64,000 nucleotides of DNA, taken from positions 198,680-262,679 of the forward strand of contig NZ_NIJF01000066.1 of the NCBI RefSeq assembly GCF_003316765.1, in the 5' to 3' direction. The position numbers and the translations under genes are program-made. Numbering within the stretch: position 1 is the first letter of the stretch; every line of letters begins with the position of its first letter. The notes beneath the pieces were generated by a model. The model had not been told where the DNA came from. It searched no databases and was given only the letters and a program-made list of their open reading frames with translations. Of the stretch, positions 8,707-17,268 are shown in pieces. This DNA comes from Bacillus sp. P14.5 (GTDB taxonomy: Bacteria > Bacillota > Bacilli > Bacillales > Bacillaceae_B).

Positions 8707-9546
8707 ATGGAGTTGTCCCAAAGAGATGAAAGAGTGCTGGAAGAGATTCGGCAGTGGCAGGATTCCCTTTATGATTATGAGGCGAATGATCTTGAGAATA
8801 CATATGTAAAGTGGCTTGATGGTGCGTTTTCCGCACTTCCGGTCGATGTGCAGGAGCAATTTTTCCAAAAGCTTGATGGATGGCTGTTTCATTTACATTC
8901 TTTGCTGCAGGGCTCTCAGCTTCAGAATGATGCCCGGGAACGTATATTGAAAACCGCTCGTGCTTTTCACCATGAGGTTGAGATAATCGAAGACCTTCAC
9001 TTATTAACGATTGATCAGCTTCATTATATAGCCATGCAGCATTCCGGCCGCCATCAGTTCTATTCTTTTGTACAAGGTGGACTGACTGGTACTGGCGGAG
9101 CGGCAGCACTTGGTGCGGATTTGCCGGCGATGGCCGTCATCAATTTACGTTCCATTCAGCTGATTGCCATTTCGTATGGTTTCGATGTTCAAACACCTTT
9201 TGAAATGATGACATCTTTGAAGGTTTTCCATGCAGCTACTCTCCCGGCTAGATTGAGGGCAGCAGCCTGGGAAGAATTAATGGAGGACCTCGAAAGAAAA
9301 GAAAATGACTATTTTTATAATGGCACTGAAAAACTTACGGATTACACCTGGATGGAAGGTCCTTTGAAGCATATGCTCAAAGGGACAGTCATTACGATGT
9401 TTAGGAAAAAACGCCTGTCAGGAATACCGCTGATCAGCATGGCGGTCGGCGCTGGAGTCAATTATCAATTCACAAGAAAAATGAATGATTTTGCAGAGAA
9501 GTATTATCAATATCGTTACTTATCCAGAAAGCGCAGTGATGGATAA
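8707..9546 (+). CDS. EcsC family protein
   Basis: About 279 residues and homologous to EcsC, the third protein of the B. subtilis ecs locus, whose biochemical role is unknown. Family features are LTIDQLHYIAMQH, the small-residue-rich segment GGLTGTGGAAALGADLPAMAVINLRSIQLIAISYGFD in the middle (read here in pieces), and the final LISMAVGAGVNYQFTRKMNDFAEKYYQYRYL. The ATG at 8707 has AAGGAG 9 nt ahead; a TTG at 8698 abuts that site and is rejected. No ABC transporter genes (ecsA/B) are next to it, so it is a stand-alone paralogue. Confidence 0.88.
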   Translation: MELSQRDERVLEEIRQWQDSLYDYEANDLENTYVKWLDGAFSALPVDVQEQFFQKLDGWLFHLHSLLQGSQLQNDARERILKTARAFHHEVEIIEDLHLLTIDQLHYIAMQHSGRHQFYSFVQGGLTGTGGAAALGADLPAMAVINLRSIQLIAISYGFDVQTPFEMMTSLKVFHAATLPARLRAAAWEELMEDLERKENDYFYNGTEKLTDYTWMEGPLKHMLKGTVITMFRKKRLSGIPLISMAVGAGVNYQFTRKMNDFAEKYYQYRYLSRKRSDG

Positions 9547-9551
9547 ATAAC

Positions 9552-9583
9552 AAAAAGACCAACCGCCAGCCGGTTGGTCTTTT
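9552..9583. terminator. Bidirectional terminator between EcsC-like gene and uspA
   Basis: AAAAGACCAACCG and CGGTTGGTCTTTT form a perfect stem. Both strands end in T-runs, serving the two convergent genes. Confidence 0.85.
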
Positions 9584-9585
9584 GC

Positions 9586-10032
9586 TTATTGATCGTCAGT
9601 TCTGACTACTAAAACATCACACTTAGCTGAGCGGGTGATATGCTCTGATACGCTTCCTATCAGGAACCTCTCCATTGCGCTCAGTCCTGTAGCTCCACAG
9701 ACAATCAGATCTGCACTGACTTTTTCCGCTCCGTCTTTCGGAATGATGACTTTCGGGGATCCATATTCAATCAGGGTATCAACATTGGTTACGCCTGCCT
9801 GATGCGCTTGCTCTTTATAAGATGTCATTAATTCTTTTGCGTATTGGTCAGCGCGGTCACCTACTGACTGCTCATAGGATTCCACCGTTGCAAATGACCT
9901 CGCATCGATTACATGCAGGATCGAGAGTTTCGCATCATTACGTAATGCAATATCGATTGATTTTGTAAATGCCCATTCAGCTTCTTTAGACCCATCAACT
10001 GCTACAAGTATGTTTTTATACTTCAAAGTCAT
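9586..10032 (-). CDS. Universal stress protein, UspA family
   Basis: A 148-residue single Usp domain. The N-terminal strand is YKNILVAVDGSKEAEWA, and the ATP-binding signature G-2x-G-9x-G-S is present as GATGLSAMERFLIGSVSEHI, so this is an ATP-binding member. The C-terminus is CDVLVVRTDDQ. Such proteins are cytosolic dimers induced in stress or slow growth; the specific role cannot be told. A ribosome site (GGAGGGATGAGCC on the minus strand) precedes the ATG at 10032. It is monocistronic, facing the EcsC-like gene. Confidence 0.9.
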   Translation of the reverse strand: MTLKYKNILVAVDGSKEAEWAFTKSIDIALRNDAKLSILHVIDARSFATVESYEQSVGDRADQYAKELMTSYKEQAHQAGVTNVDTLIEYGSPKVIIPKDGAEKVSADLIVCGATGLSAMERFLIGSVSEHITRSAKCDVLVVRTDDQ

Positions 10033-10140
10033 GGCTCATCCCTCCTTAACTTAATTTTACTATATATTTCCTATAATATCTGTTACAAAATTTCAAAAGC
10101 TATTAGTAATTATCTTTCCGAAAAAGGAGGACATTAAACC

Positions 10141-10305
10141 ATGGATAAAAAGAACAGATTATCACAGCAGAGTTTTTATGATGAAAGAGCGGCAGAGCAA
10201 ACCTCGGCTCAAATCATGGATTCTTATGAATCAGGCCTTCATGCTGGCGAAGCTGGGCCGCTAAGTTCAAGCAATCTTCAAGATCAAGATGAAGAGCAGA
10301 TGTGA
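10141..10305 (+). CDS. Small conserved-looking protein, 54 residues
   Basis: ATG 10141 to TGA 10305 encodes an acidic, glutamine- and serine-rich 54-mer beginning MDKKNRLSQQSFYDERAAEQ and ending LQDQDEEQM. It has a strong AAAAAGGAGG ribosome site 8 nt ahead and is closed by a perfect terminator, which supports a real gene. It has no membrane segment and no cysteine. I do not recognise the family. Composition resembles small, probably unstructured proteins made in stationary phase or spores, but that is only impression. Confidence 0.65.
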   Translation: MDKKNRLSQQSFYDERAAEQTSAQIMDSYESGLHAGEAGPLSSSNLQDQDEEQM

Positions 10306-10308
10306 CGA

Positions 10309-10350
10309 GAAAATGCTGTCCTGAAAATCATTCAGGACAGCATTTTATTG
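10309..10350 (+). terminator. Terminator of the 54-residue gene
   Basis: AAAATGCTGTCCTGAA and TTCAGGACAGCATTTT form a perfect 16-bp stem around AATCA, with T-runs on both strands. Confidence 0.88.
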
Positions 10351-10499
10351 CATTCCTAGTTCTCTGAATGAATCTCAGAAAGGACCTCTGCCAGGATATC
10401 TGCCGTTCTATACTCTTCTTCAAGAGTGTTTTCTGCGCCGCCAATATTAATGGATAATGAGCGATTTAAACAGATCCTGGTTGCAGGTTGATTGCTGAA

Positions 10500-10540
10500 T
10501 AAAAAACCGCCAAGCTTAAAGAGCTTGACGGCTTTGATCC
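10500..10540 (-). terminator. Terminator of the NCS1 permease gene
   Basis: On the minus strand AAGCCGTCAAGCTCTTTAAG..CTTGGCGGTTTTTT forms a stem with a T6 tail, just past the stop of the permease gene. Confidence 0.8.
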
Positions 10541-11853
10541 TTCACAATATGTTGCTTAGACCGATGCGATACGATACTGTAAATCGCAAATGTAAGCAAA
10601 AAACTGATAAACCCAGGCGACCATTTTTCTGGAATCAAGAAGTAAATCACCAGAGCAGCACCCAGCGTGTATATGGCCTTGTTATTGTATTGAAAGGCAC
10701 CAGTAGCGATCCTTTCGAGATCTTCTTCCGCTATCCTTGCTTTCTTGATATACAAATAGTCAGCCGCGATAACAGCGGAGAGGGGAATGACGAACGCGCC
10801 GAGCAGGGAAATATAGTCTTGGGCATTATCGACCAGCGCCGGAAAACAGCTCAATATGATGCCTGCTGAACCGAAAGCAAGTGCGCTTTTTACTCTTCCA
10901 AGTGAAGGGATGGCATTAAGGAGGCTGTATCCTCCCGTATAAGCGTTACTGAGATTGATCGATATCATGGAGACCATCGCGCAGATCCCAATCAGGATGG
11001 TCAGGAGTGCCGACCCGGTCTGTTCTGTTGCAGCAACGAAAGGGTTGGAGTTTTGAAATAATGCCGCACTGAAGGTTCCCAGCAGGGCTGTCATGAAAAA
11101 TCCGAATACATTGCCGGCAAACAGGCCCCAGAACCCTTGTTTTCCAGATTTGGCATAACGTGTAATATCAGAAGAAGCGCTCACTCCGGAAACATATTGG
11201 ACAAAGGCCAGGCTGGCAAAGAACACAAACGGGCCAAAAGAGAATCCTCCTCCTGAGACCAGGACTCCGCTTCCAATCCCATCAGCCGCAGATGTGATAA
11301 AGATGACGAGTATGGCTGCCTGCCCAATCAATAGGAAAGGCATGAACATCTTGGTTGCCTTTTTAACAGCCTCAAATCCGATTAAAGCCAAGACCGTCAT
11401 GATCAATGCGAGTGAGATGGCAATCGGAACCAGAGGAAGTTCGAATCCAGTCGCCTTTTTCACGAGTGACAACACGACCAATGTACCGCCGATTGTCTGG
11501 ACACTGAACCAATATAGGGAAGTCAGGGACCGGACAGGGGATGCGACGAGCCTTGAAAGCCTCGTTCCGATCATTGACCTTATGACATACTGAGCGGGCA
11601 GGCCGTACCTTGCCCCTGGTAATGATAGAAGTGAGACAAATAAAAAGGCAATGCTCCCTCCAAGAAGCGTACTGATTATAGCCCATATCATGGACAACCC
11701 GCCTTCCATTACAGCTAAGGCAGGCACAAGGAAATTCCCTGCATTAACTGAGAAAGCAAGCTGAATGATGAAATATTCAAACCAAGTAGTGGTTTTTAAA
11801 TGCTGAGGTACAGATTCCAATCCTAATCTTTCGATCATCGGTTTTTTCATCAT
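10516..11853 (-). CDS. NCS1 family nucleobase:cation symporter (cytosine/purine permease-like)
   Basis: A 445-residue integral membrane protein with about 12 hydrophobic segments. FEYFIIQLAFSVNAGNFLVPAL near the N-terminus and FVQYVSGVSASSDITRYAKSG in the middle are typical of NCS1 carriers such as CodB, which import cytosine, purines, thiamine precursors or allantoin with H+ or Na+. The substrate cannot be assigned: no cytosine deaminase or pyrimidine gene is adjacent. An AGGAGT ribosome site precedes tandem ATG codons at 11853 and 11850. The protein ends with a lysine-rich cytoplasmic tail. It is a single-gene unit. Confidence 0.88.
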   Translation of the reverse strand: MMKKPMIERLGLESVPQHLKTTTWFEYFIIQLAFSVNAGNFLVPALAVMEGGLSMIWAIISTLLGGSIAFLFVSLLSLPGARYGLPAQYVIRSMIGTRLSRLVASPVRSLTSLYWFSVQTIGGTLVVLSLVKKATGFELPLVPIAISLALIMTVLALIGFEAVKKATKMFMPFLLIGQAAILVIFITSAADGIGSGVLVSGGGFSFGPFVFFASLAFVQYVSGVSASSDITRYAKSGKQGFWGLFAGNVFGFFMTALLGTFSAALFQNSNPFVAATEQTGSALLTILIGICAMVSMISINLSNAYTGGYSLLNAIPSLGRVKSALAFGSAGIILSCFPALVDNAQDYISLLGAFVIPLSAVIAADYLYIKKARIAEEDLERIATGAFQYNNKAIYTLGAALVIYFLIPEKWSPGFISFLLTFAIYSIVSHRSKQHIVKDQSRQAL

Positions 11854-11984
11854 GAGGACTCCTTCTATCTTCGAAGTAATTCTATTCTATTGTAAAGGAA
11901 GTGGGGGAAAAGTGAAGACCTGAAGTTTAATAACCTAATATTTCATGAAGGAGCTGCAGTGGTAATAAGTTGTTTAATTTTAAA

Positions 11985-12386
11985 GGCTTTTTCGTATACT
12001 TTGTTGCTTCTTTTTATTAATTTCGTATAAATTTCGTAAGATAACGCCATTATATTCTGGTAGCCAAAAGAAATGAGCGGCTAACCAGATAGAGAGAAAA
12101 ATCTTAGTATCAGAAGGGAGATACTGCCGAAAGCAATTAAATGCGAATCCAGTCTATTTAAAAGGCCGTTTGCTAACTAATTGCTGATTTTGAATGCGCT
12201 TTTACCTTCATCCCCCTTTAAGTAGGAGGATTGAAGCGGAAGGCGTGCGACCTCCTGCGGGACTAGCGGGACAGGTGAGACCCCGCAGGCGAAGCCGAGG
12301 AGGCTCACCGCCCGCCCCGCGGAGTCGTCCGCCTGGAGCGGAAATCCATTTCGTTTAAAAAAGCCACAATCTATAAGAAAACAGCC
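11985..12386. mobile_element. A-type MITE-like element carrying a B hairpin, with 8-bp target duplication
   Basis: Left end GGCTTTTTCGTATACTTTG and right end, read inverted, GGCTGTTTTCTTATAGATTG. The element is flanked on both sides by ATTTTAAA (11977-11984 and 12387-12394), a perfect 8-bp duplication. It has no transposase; all frames are closed. Bases 12227-12348 are a complete B repeat. Target size and ends resemble ISL3-type transposons, so it is probably mobilised in trans (inference). Confidence 0.75.
12227..12348. repeat. B-type GC hairpin repeat (copy 2, intact)
   Basis: Begins GGAGGATTGAAGCGGAAGG and ends CTGGAGCGGAAATCCA. The left arm (GGCGTGCGACCTCCTGCGGG, GCGGGACAGGTGAG) pairs with the right arm (CTCACCGCCCGC, CCCGCGGAGTCGT), leaving CCGCAGGCGAAGCCGAGGAGG as the apical part. 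It sits inside the A element. Confidence 0.85.
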
Positions 12387-12497
12387 ATTTTAAAAGAAGA
12401 GGAATATCCTAAAGACAGTCAGCGGCATGTTATCTAAAGGTTTTTTCATCAACTAATTACCCGCATATAGATAGGGAAAATTCAGGCTTTTCTGTCT

Positions 12498-12517
12498 AAA
12501 TGTAAATGCTTACATTT
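12498..12517. promoter_or_regulatory. Perfect palindrome (cre-like operator) upstream of ald
   Basis: AAATGTAA-ATGC-TTACATTT is a perfect dyad with 8-bp arms. The core TGTAAATGCTTACA fits the stringent cre consensus TGWAARCGYTWNCA at 13 of 14 positions (C to T at the centre). It lies 89 bp before ald and just upstream of a likely -35/-10 pair (TTAGCA, 18 bp, TATATT). It may bind CcpA or an ald-specific regulator. Confidence 0.55.
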
Positions 12518-12605
12518 CCTATAAAATTGTTTAGCATTTTAAGAATGATAGTGTTATATTAGTTAAGAAGTTTTACAATGGATTTGAAATGAGGAGGTTT
12601 TTTTA

Positions 12606-13724
12606 ATGCGTATCGGAGTACCAATTGAAATAAAAAACAATGAAAACCGAGTGGCAATGACACCGGCAGGAGTGGTGAACCTTACCCAGTTCGGCCATGA
12701 AGTGTATATTGAATCCGGGGCGGGCCTCGGCTCTGGTTTTACTGATGAACAATATACAGCCGCTGGAGGTCACATTGTTGGAAGCGCATCTGAAGCATGG
12801 TCCATGGATATGGTCATGAAGGTAAAAGAACCGCTGCCAAGCGAATATCAGTATTTCCGTGAAGGATTAATCCTATTTACATATTTACACCTGGCTCCAG
12901 AGCCGGAGTTGACGAAAGCACTAATTGACAATAAAGTAGTCGGGATTGCTTACGAAACAGTTGAAGCAAACCGTACTCTTCCGCTATTGACGCCTATGAG
13001 CGAAGTTGCCGGAAGAATGGCTACGCAAATCGGAGCGCAGTTCCTTGAAAAAATCCATGGTGGAAAAGGAGTCCTTCTATCAGGAGTTCCTGGAGTAATG
13101 CGCAGCCGTGTAACAATCATCGGAGGCGGAGTTGCTGGAACAAACGCTGCAAAGATGGCCGTCGGACTTGGAGCGCAAGTAACGATCCTGGATTTAAATC
13201 CAGAGCGCCTTCGCCAATTGGATGATATCTTCGGAAGCGACGTCCAGACTCTGATGTCCAATCCGTTGAATATCGAAAAAGCTGTAGCTGAGTCCGACCT
13301 TGTTATCGGAGCAGTCTTGATCCCTGGTGCAAAAGCGCCGAAGCTGGTTACAGAAGACATGATCAAATCCATGATGCCTGGTTCAGTTGTGGTGGATATT
13401 GCCATAGACCAGGGAGGAATCTTTGAAACAACGGACCGCATCACGACTCATGATGACCCGACATACGTGAAGCACGGAGTTGTTCATTATGCGGTTGCGA
13501 ACATGCCTGGTGCCGTTCCGCGTACATCTACAATCGCCTTGACAAATGTTACGGTTCCTTACGCGATTCAGATTGCAAACAAAGGATACAAAGATGCATG
13601 CCTTGGAAATGAGCCATTGCTAAAAGGAATCAACACATTGAACGGATATGTTACCTATAAAGCAGTAGCAGAAGCACATGACCTCGACTACTCTGATACA
13701 AAAACACTGCTTGATCAAATTTAA
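12606..13724 (+). CDS. ald: Alanine dehydrogenase
   Basis: A 372-residue NAD-dependent enzyme that interconverts L-alanine and pyruvate plus ammonia. It lets Bacillus use alanine as carbon and nitrogen source and is needed for normal sporulation. The N-terminal [20 protein letters not shown], catalytic Lys74 (MKVKEP) and His95 (TYLHLAPE), and the NAD-binding [20 protein letters not shown] are present, as is VDIAIDQGG. Length is that of the hexameric family. A GAGGAGG ribosome site lies ahead of ATG 12606. The palindrome at 12498-12517 suggests regulation. It is monocistronic with its own terminator. Confidence 0.98.
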   Translation: MRIGVPIEIKNNENRVAMTPAGVVNLTQFGHEVYIESGAGLGSGFTDEQYTAAGGHIVGSASEAWSMDMVMKVKEPLPSEYQYFREGLILFTYLHLAPEPELTKALIDNKVVGIAYETVEANRTLPLLTPMSEVAGRMATQIGAQFLEKIHGGKGVLLSGVPGVMRSRVTIIGGGVAGTNAAKMAVGLGAQVTILDLNPERLRQLDDIFGSDVQTLMSNPLNIEKAVAESDLVIGAVLIPGAKAPKLVTEDMIKSMMPGSVVVDIAIDQGGIFETTDRITTHDDPTYVKHGVVHYAVANMPGAVPRTSTIALTNVTVPYAIQIANKGYKDACLGNEPLLKGINTLNGYVTYKAVAEAHDLDYSDTKTLLDQI

Positions 13725-13733
13725 TTAATGCGA

Positions 13734-13768
13734 AGGCTGTCCCGTGAAAATGGGACAGTCTTTTTTAT
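13734..13768 (+). terminator. Terminator after ald
   Basis: GGCTGTCCC and GGGACAGTC pair around GTGAAAAT, followed by T6. Confidence 0.88.
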
Positions 13769-14017
13769 CGATTTTTTTAAAAAAGATGGTTTCCTCTCTC
13801 CTCACATCCATGTGGCGGGAAGTGAGCCTTAGCAGCTTCATAAAAAGCTAAGAGGTGAGCGATTAGATGTTCTTTTACAAGTAATTGAAAGAGCGTCTTG
13901 AATAGTAAAACAAATACTTTTGAAAAATAAGAAAACCAGCTTTGAGCTAAGGAAGAACGGCCGAATTCTTCAGGCCAGCACGAGGGCGTACGTCTGAGGA
14001 ATAAACCATGAGGAAAA

Positions 14018-14205
14018 TAAGGGGAGAATTTCCCGTTAACTGCGGATCTGAGCTCATTTTGTTGGTGAATAAGGGGAGAATTTCCCCTTATTCAAGGTTT
14101 AAGTATCTATTTTTTAGTCTTTTAAATCAAATAAGGGGAAATTCTCCCTCTATTTAAGCTGTTTTTCAGTACCATCTATTAATTAAGGGAAGTTTTTCCC
14201 TCTAT
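14018..14205. repeat. Array of four AATAAGGGGA-TTTCCCCTTATT palindromes
   Basis: Imperfect palindromes TAAGGGGAGAATTTCCCCTTA start at 14018, 14070, 14132 and 14184, giving spacings of 52, 62 and 52 bp. The intervening DNA is not repeated. The interval 13769-14410 has no gene that I can support. The array is the counterpart of the one at 3240-3430, with the same spacing and a different palindrome. Confidence 0.75.
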
Positions 14206-14410
14206 TTCTAGAGAAATCATTTACTTTTAAAAGATGAAAATACAGGGTAGAAAAAGAATGGAGCGTGGAAAAAGGATATGAGCTGTCAATCAAGAACTAA
14301 GTATTGTAGAAGCTATGCTTATTGGGAAATTGGATAAACAGAAGTTTGATGGTTTTATCGGGGAAAACCCATTCGCAGCGCAGTAAACTATTTCACAGGA
14401 GGGCTAAAGA

Positions 14411-15091
14411 ATGAAAGTTTCTTATCATGGACATTCGGTTGTCAAAGTAGTCACAGAAAATCATACGATACTAATTGACCCATTTATCAGCGGAAATGAA
14501 CTCACTGACCTTAAAGTGGACAATGAAAATCCGGATGTAATTTTGCTTACTCATGGCCATAATGACCATGTCGGTGACACAATCGACTTGGCGAAGAAAA
14601 ATGACGCACTTGTAGTGGCTCCTTTTGAATTGGCTACATACTTAGGCTGGCAGGGAGTGAACACCCACCCGCTGCATATCGGGGGAGGGTATGACTTTGA
14701 ATTTGGAAGAGTGAAGCTGACACAGGCATTTCACGGCTCTTCCTATGAAACAGAAGACAAACAGATTATCTACACTGGAATGCCGGCTGGAATCCTGCTT
14801 ACGGCAGAAGGGAAAACAATCTACCATGCTGGAGATACGGCACTTTTCTCCGATATGAAGCTGATAGGGATGCGAAATACCATTGATCTTGCCTTCCTTC
14901 CAATCGGAGACAACTTTACGATGGGACCTGATGATGCCGTTCTGGCAGCGGAATTTATAAACGCTAAAATAGTTGTGCCGATTCATTACAACACATTCCC
15001 GCCAATCAAACAGGATCCTGAAAAATTTGTTTCCATGTTGAAAGGACAAGAAGGAAAAGTAATGAATGCTGGGGATGTAATTGAACTTTAA
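14411..15091 (+). CDS. ytkL: UPF0173 metal-dependent hydrolase YtkL
   Basis: A 226-residue metallo-beta-lactamase-fold hydrolase. The metal-binding motif is [10 protein letters not shown] (HxHxDH at residues 48-53), followed by [17 protein letters not shown] (third histidine and bridging aspartate) and the terminal [11 protein letters not shown]. The start [13 protein letters not shown] is typical of the UPF0173 group. The substrate is unknown; the family includes RNase Z-like and lactonase folds but lacks the extra RNase Z domains. It has an AGGAGGGC ribosome site and a downstream terminator, so it is a single-gene unit. Confidence 0.93.
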   Translation: MKVSYHGHSVVKVVTENHTILIDPFISGNELTDLKVDNENPDVILLTHGHNDHVGDTIDLAKKNDALVVAPFELATYLGWQGVNTHPLHIGGGYDFEFGRVKLTQAFHGSSYETEDKQIIYTGMPAGILLTAEGKTIYHAGDTALFSDMKLIGMRNTIDLAFLPIGDNFTMGPDDAVLAAEFINAKIVVPIHYNTFPPIKQDPEKFVSMLKGQEGKVMNAGDVIEL

Positions 15092-15096
15092 TTATC

Positions 15097-15134
15097 GAGA
15101 ACACTGATCCGAGGTTGGGTCAGTGTTCTTTTGT
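15097..15134 (+). terminator. Terminator after ytkL
   Basis: GAGAACACTGATCC pairs with GGGTCAGTGTTCTT across a short loop, then TTGTTTT. Confidence 0.85.
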
Positions 15135-15144
15135 TTTGGGGAAT

Positions 15145-15232
15145 TGAGCCTGGCTCAAAAGGGAGGGTCTGAGCCTGGCTCAAAAGGGGGGATCTGAGCC
15201 AGGCTCAAAAGAGGGAAACTGAGCCAGGATCA
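15145..15232. repeat. Four TGAGCC-GGCTCA palindromes at 25-bp spacing
   Basis: TGAGCCTGGCTCA (15145 and 15170), TGAGCCAGGCTCA (15195) and TGAGCCAGGATCA (15220) repeat every 25 bp exactly, with purine-rich spacers (AAAGGGAGGGTC, AAAGGGGGGATC, AAAGAGGGAAAC). It matches the array at 4287-4349. Confidence 0.8.
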
Positions 15233-15310
15233 AAGTATTCCATCACAAAGAATAATGAGAAGGGATTGTCCCGCATACATATTAAACAAGCTAGTAAAAG
15301 GAGGAAGTAT

Positions 15311-15556
15311 ATGAAAAAGCAGCGTTATTTGATTTGTTTATTGCTGGCCGGGATGATGCTCTACTATGCCGTTCCACGACTGAATGTATTTGCAGAAGGG
15401 TTGTCAGGCTGGTTTGCCATCAGCTGGCTTGCTTTTGCAGCCATTGTTATAGCAGGTAATTTATCAGGGATGCTCTTTGCTCCGCGCAAACTGAAAGTGA
15501 AAGGGAAACAGGTGAAAAGGAAGAAAGAAGTCAGAAAGATTCGTTCTTTTGGCTGA
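15311..15556 (+). CDS. Small two-helix membrane protein, function unknown
   Basis: An 81-residue protein. Helix 1 is at about residues 5-20 (RYLICLLLAGMMLYYAVP) and helix 2 at about 32-55 (WFAISWLAFAAIVIAGNLSG). A strongly basic tail follows (LKVKGKQVKRKKEVRKIRS), which would lie in the cytoplasm. ATG 15311 has an AAAAGGAGG ribosome site at proper distance; the frame is open upstream but lacks a site. I do not recognise it by name. It lies 83 bp ahead of ytoI and may be cotranscribed with it. Confidence 0.7.
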   Translation: MKKQRYLICLLLAGMMLYYAVPRLNVFAEGLSGWFAISWLAFAAIVIAGNLSGMLFAPRKLKVKGKQVKRKKEVRKIRSFG

Positions 15557-15639
15557 GAATTCAGGAGAAAATTGAAACACCAGGCTTTTCACTTTATAAT
15601 TAAGATACTATTTCAGGCAGTATAAGAAGGGTGAAAAGC

Positions 15640-16959
15640 TTGGCAACCAAACATGAGCAAATAATTGAGTATATCGATACACTCCCCATTGGAGAAAAAA
15701 TATCCGTCAGGCAGATCGCCAAGGCTTTAAATGTCAGTGAAGGCACGGCATACAGAGCGATCAAGGATGCTGAGACAAAAGGGTATGTAAGCACGATTGA
15801 AAGAGTCGGGACCATCCGGATTGAAAGAAAGAAAAAAGAGAACATCGAAAAGCTGACTTTTGCAGAAGTGGTCAACATTATTGATGGACAAGTTCTTGGC
15901 GGGAGAACAGGGCTGCATAAAATGCTCAATAAGTTTGTTATTGGCGCAATGAAACTCGAGGCCATGATGCGTTACACAGAGGCCGGGAACCTGCTGATTG
16001 TCGGCAACCGGACAAAAGCTCATGAGCTCGCCTTGAAAGCAGGCGCAGCTGTGTTGATTACCGGTGGATTTGATACTGAAGAAAGTGTCAAACGCCTTGC
16101 CGATGAGCTTGAATTGCCTGTCATATCGACGAGTTATGATACTTTTACCGTTGCCGCAATGATCAACCGTGCGATCTATGACCAGCTGATTAAGAAAGAT
16201 ATCGTATTGGTGGAAGATATTTTGACCGCAGAAGATCAGACGGCCTTTTTACAAGTTGGTGATACTTTGGAAGATTGGTATGAAAAAAATCAATCGACCT
16301 TCCACAGCCGCTTTCCTGTCATTGACCGGAACAGGAAGGTGCAGGGGATGGCGACTTCCAAGGACGTGATGGGTCAGGAAAAGAGTGCAGCTATTGAAAA
16401 GGTAATGACAAGAAAGCCGATTACTGTCAGAGCAAATACCAGTGTGGCCTCTGCAGCCCATATGATGATCTGGGAAGGCATTGAAGTCCTTCCGGTGGTT
16501 GATGACCAAAACAGGCTTCAAGGAATAATCAGCCGCCAGGATGTTCTAAAGGCGATGCAAATGATCCAGCGCCAGCCGCAGGTCGGGGAAACGATCGATG
16601 ACAATATTACGAGCAATATGACAACTTCAGATACCAAAGACTCTGCTGAGGCAAGCTACCAATTTCCAGTCACTCCGCAAATGACCAACGGGCTCGGAAC
16701 CATTTCCTATGGTGTATTTACAACTCTGGTGACAGAAGCGGCCAACAGGGCGTTGAAATACTACAAAAAAGGAGATCTGGTGGTTGAAAATATGACAGTT
16801 TATTTCATCAGATCCATTCAAATGGAGAGCGTGATCGACATCCGGCCGAAAGTATTGGATGTAGGGCGCAAGTTTGGGAAGGTGGATGTAGAAGTCTATC
16901 ATGAAACGGTGTTAGTGGGAAAAGCCATGATGATCTGCCAGCTCATCGACAAACATTAA
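15640..16959 (+). CDS. ytoI: HTH-DRTGG-CBS-hotdog protein YtoI
   Basis: A 439-residue multidomain cytosolic protein. In order it has an N-terminal helix-turn-helix (GEKISVRQIAKALNVSEGTAYRAIKDAE, residues about 19-50), a DRTGG domain (about 75-180), a pair of CBS domains that would bind adenine nucleotides (about 195-310: MTRKPITVRANTSVASAAHMM, LQGIISRQDVLKAMQ), and a C-terminal MaoC/thioesterase-like hotdog fold. The family is conserved in Bacillus; its target is unknown. TTG 15640 is chosen because AGAAGG (15625-15630) is 9 nt ahead and MATKHEQI matches the expected N-terminus. GTG 15631 abuts the ribosome site. Confidence 0.92.
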   Translation: MATKHEQIIEYIDTLPIGEKISVRQIAKALNVSEGTAYRAIKDAETKGYVSTIERVGTIRIERKKKENIEKLTFAEVVNIIDGQVLGGRTGLHKMLNKFVIGAMKLEAMMRYTEAGNLLIVGNRTKAHELALKAGAAVLITGGFDTEESVKRLADELELPVISTSYDTFTVAAMINRAIYDQLIKKDIVLVEDILTAEDQTAFLQVGDTLEDWYEKNQSTFHSRFPVIDRNRKVQGMATSKDVMGQEKSAAIEKVMTRKPITVRANTSVASAAHMMIWEGIEVLPVVDDQNRLQGIISRQDVLKAMQMIQRQPQVGETIDDNITSNMTTSDTKDSAEASYQFPVTPQMTNGLGTISYGVFTTLVTEAANRALKYYKKGDLVVENMTVYFIRSIQMESVIDIRPKVLDVGRKFGKVDVEVYHETVLVGKAMMICQLIDKH

Positions 16960-16966
16960 TTACAAA

Positions 16967-17157
16967 GGCTGTTTTCGTATAGACTGTTGCTTTCGGAAAA
17001 ACCCCAAGAGCTGGATTTTTCCCCTGAATACTAATGTTTATCTCTCTTAACAGGGCGAGCAGCTCTTTTCTTTCTTGCTTACCAGGATATATAGGTGAAT
17101 TCTGGTGATGTTTTTCGAAATTCATATTAAATAGCAACAAAGTTTACGAAAAGAGCC
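16967..17157. mobile_element. A-type MITE-like element, short form without B, with perfect 8-bp target duplication
   Basis: Left end GGCTGTTTTCGTATAGACTG, right end (inverted) GGCTCTTTTCGTAAACTTTG with further homology TTGCTATTTAATATGAA. ATTACAAA flanks both sides (16959-16966 and 17158-17165), and the left copy overlaps the last base of the ytoI stop codon. The 191-bp interior has no open frame for a transposase. This is the clearest single insertion in the window. Confidence 0.8.
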
Positions 17158-17226
17158 ATTACAAAAGCGCAAGCGCCCTGAACAGGCCCGCCAGGCAAAT
17201 CTTATTTTGCCCAAAACCTAAACAAT

Positions 17227-17262
17227 AAAAAACCTGCATTCAAAAATGAATGCAGGTTTTAT
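17227..17262 (-). terminator. Terminator of ytpI
   Basis: AAAACCTGCATTC and GAATGCAGGTTTT pair; on the minus strand the stem is followed by a T6 run, directly after the ytpI stop. Confidence 0.85.
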
Positions 17263-17268
17263 AAGCCG

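Noticed and set aside
10354..10500. Minus-strand open frame ending EVLSEIHSEN ahead of the NCS1 terminator
   Set aside because: Protein-like composition, but no start codon or ribosome site in frame, and the upstream part runs through a terminator hairpin. It may be a decayed gene; not enough to call.
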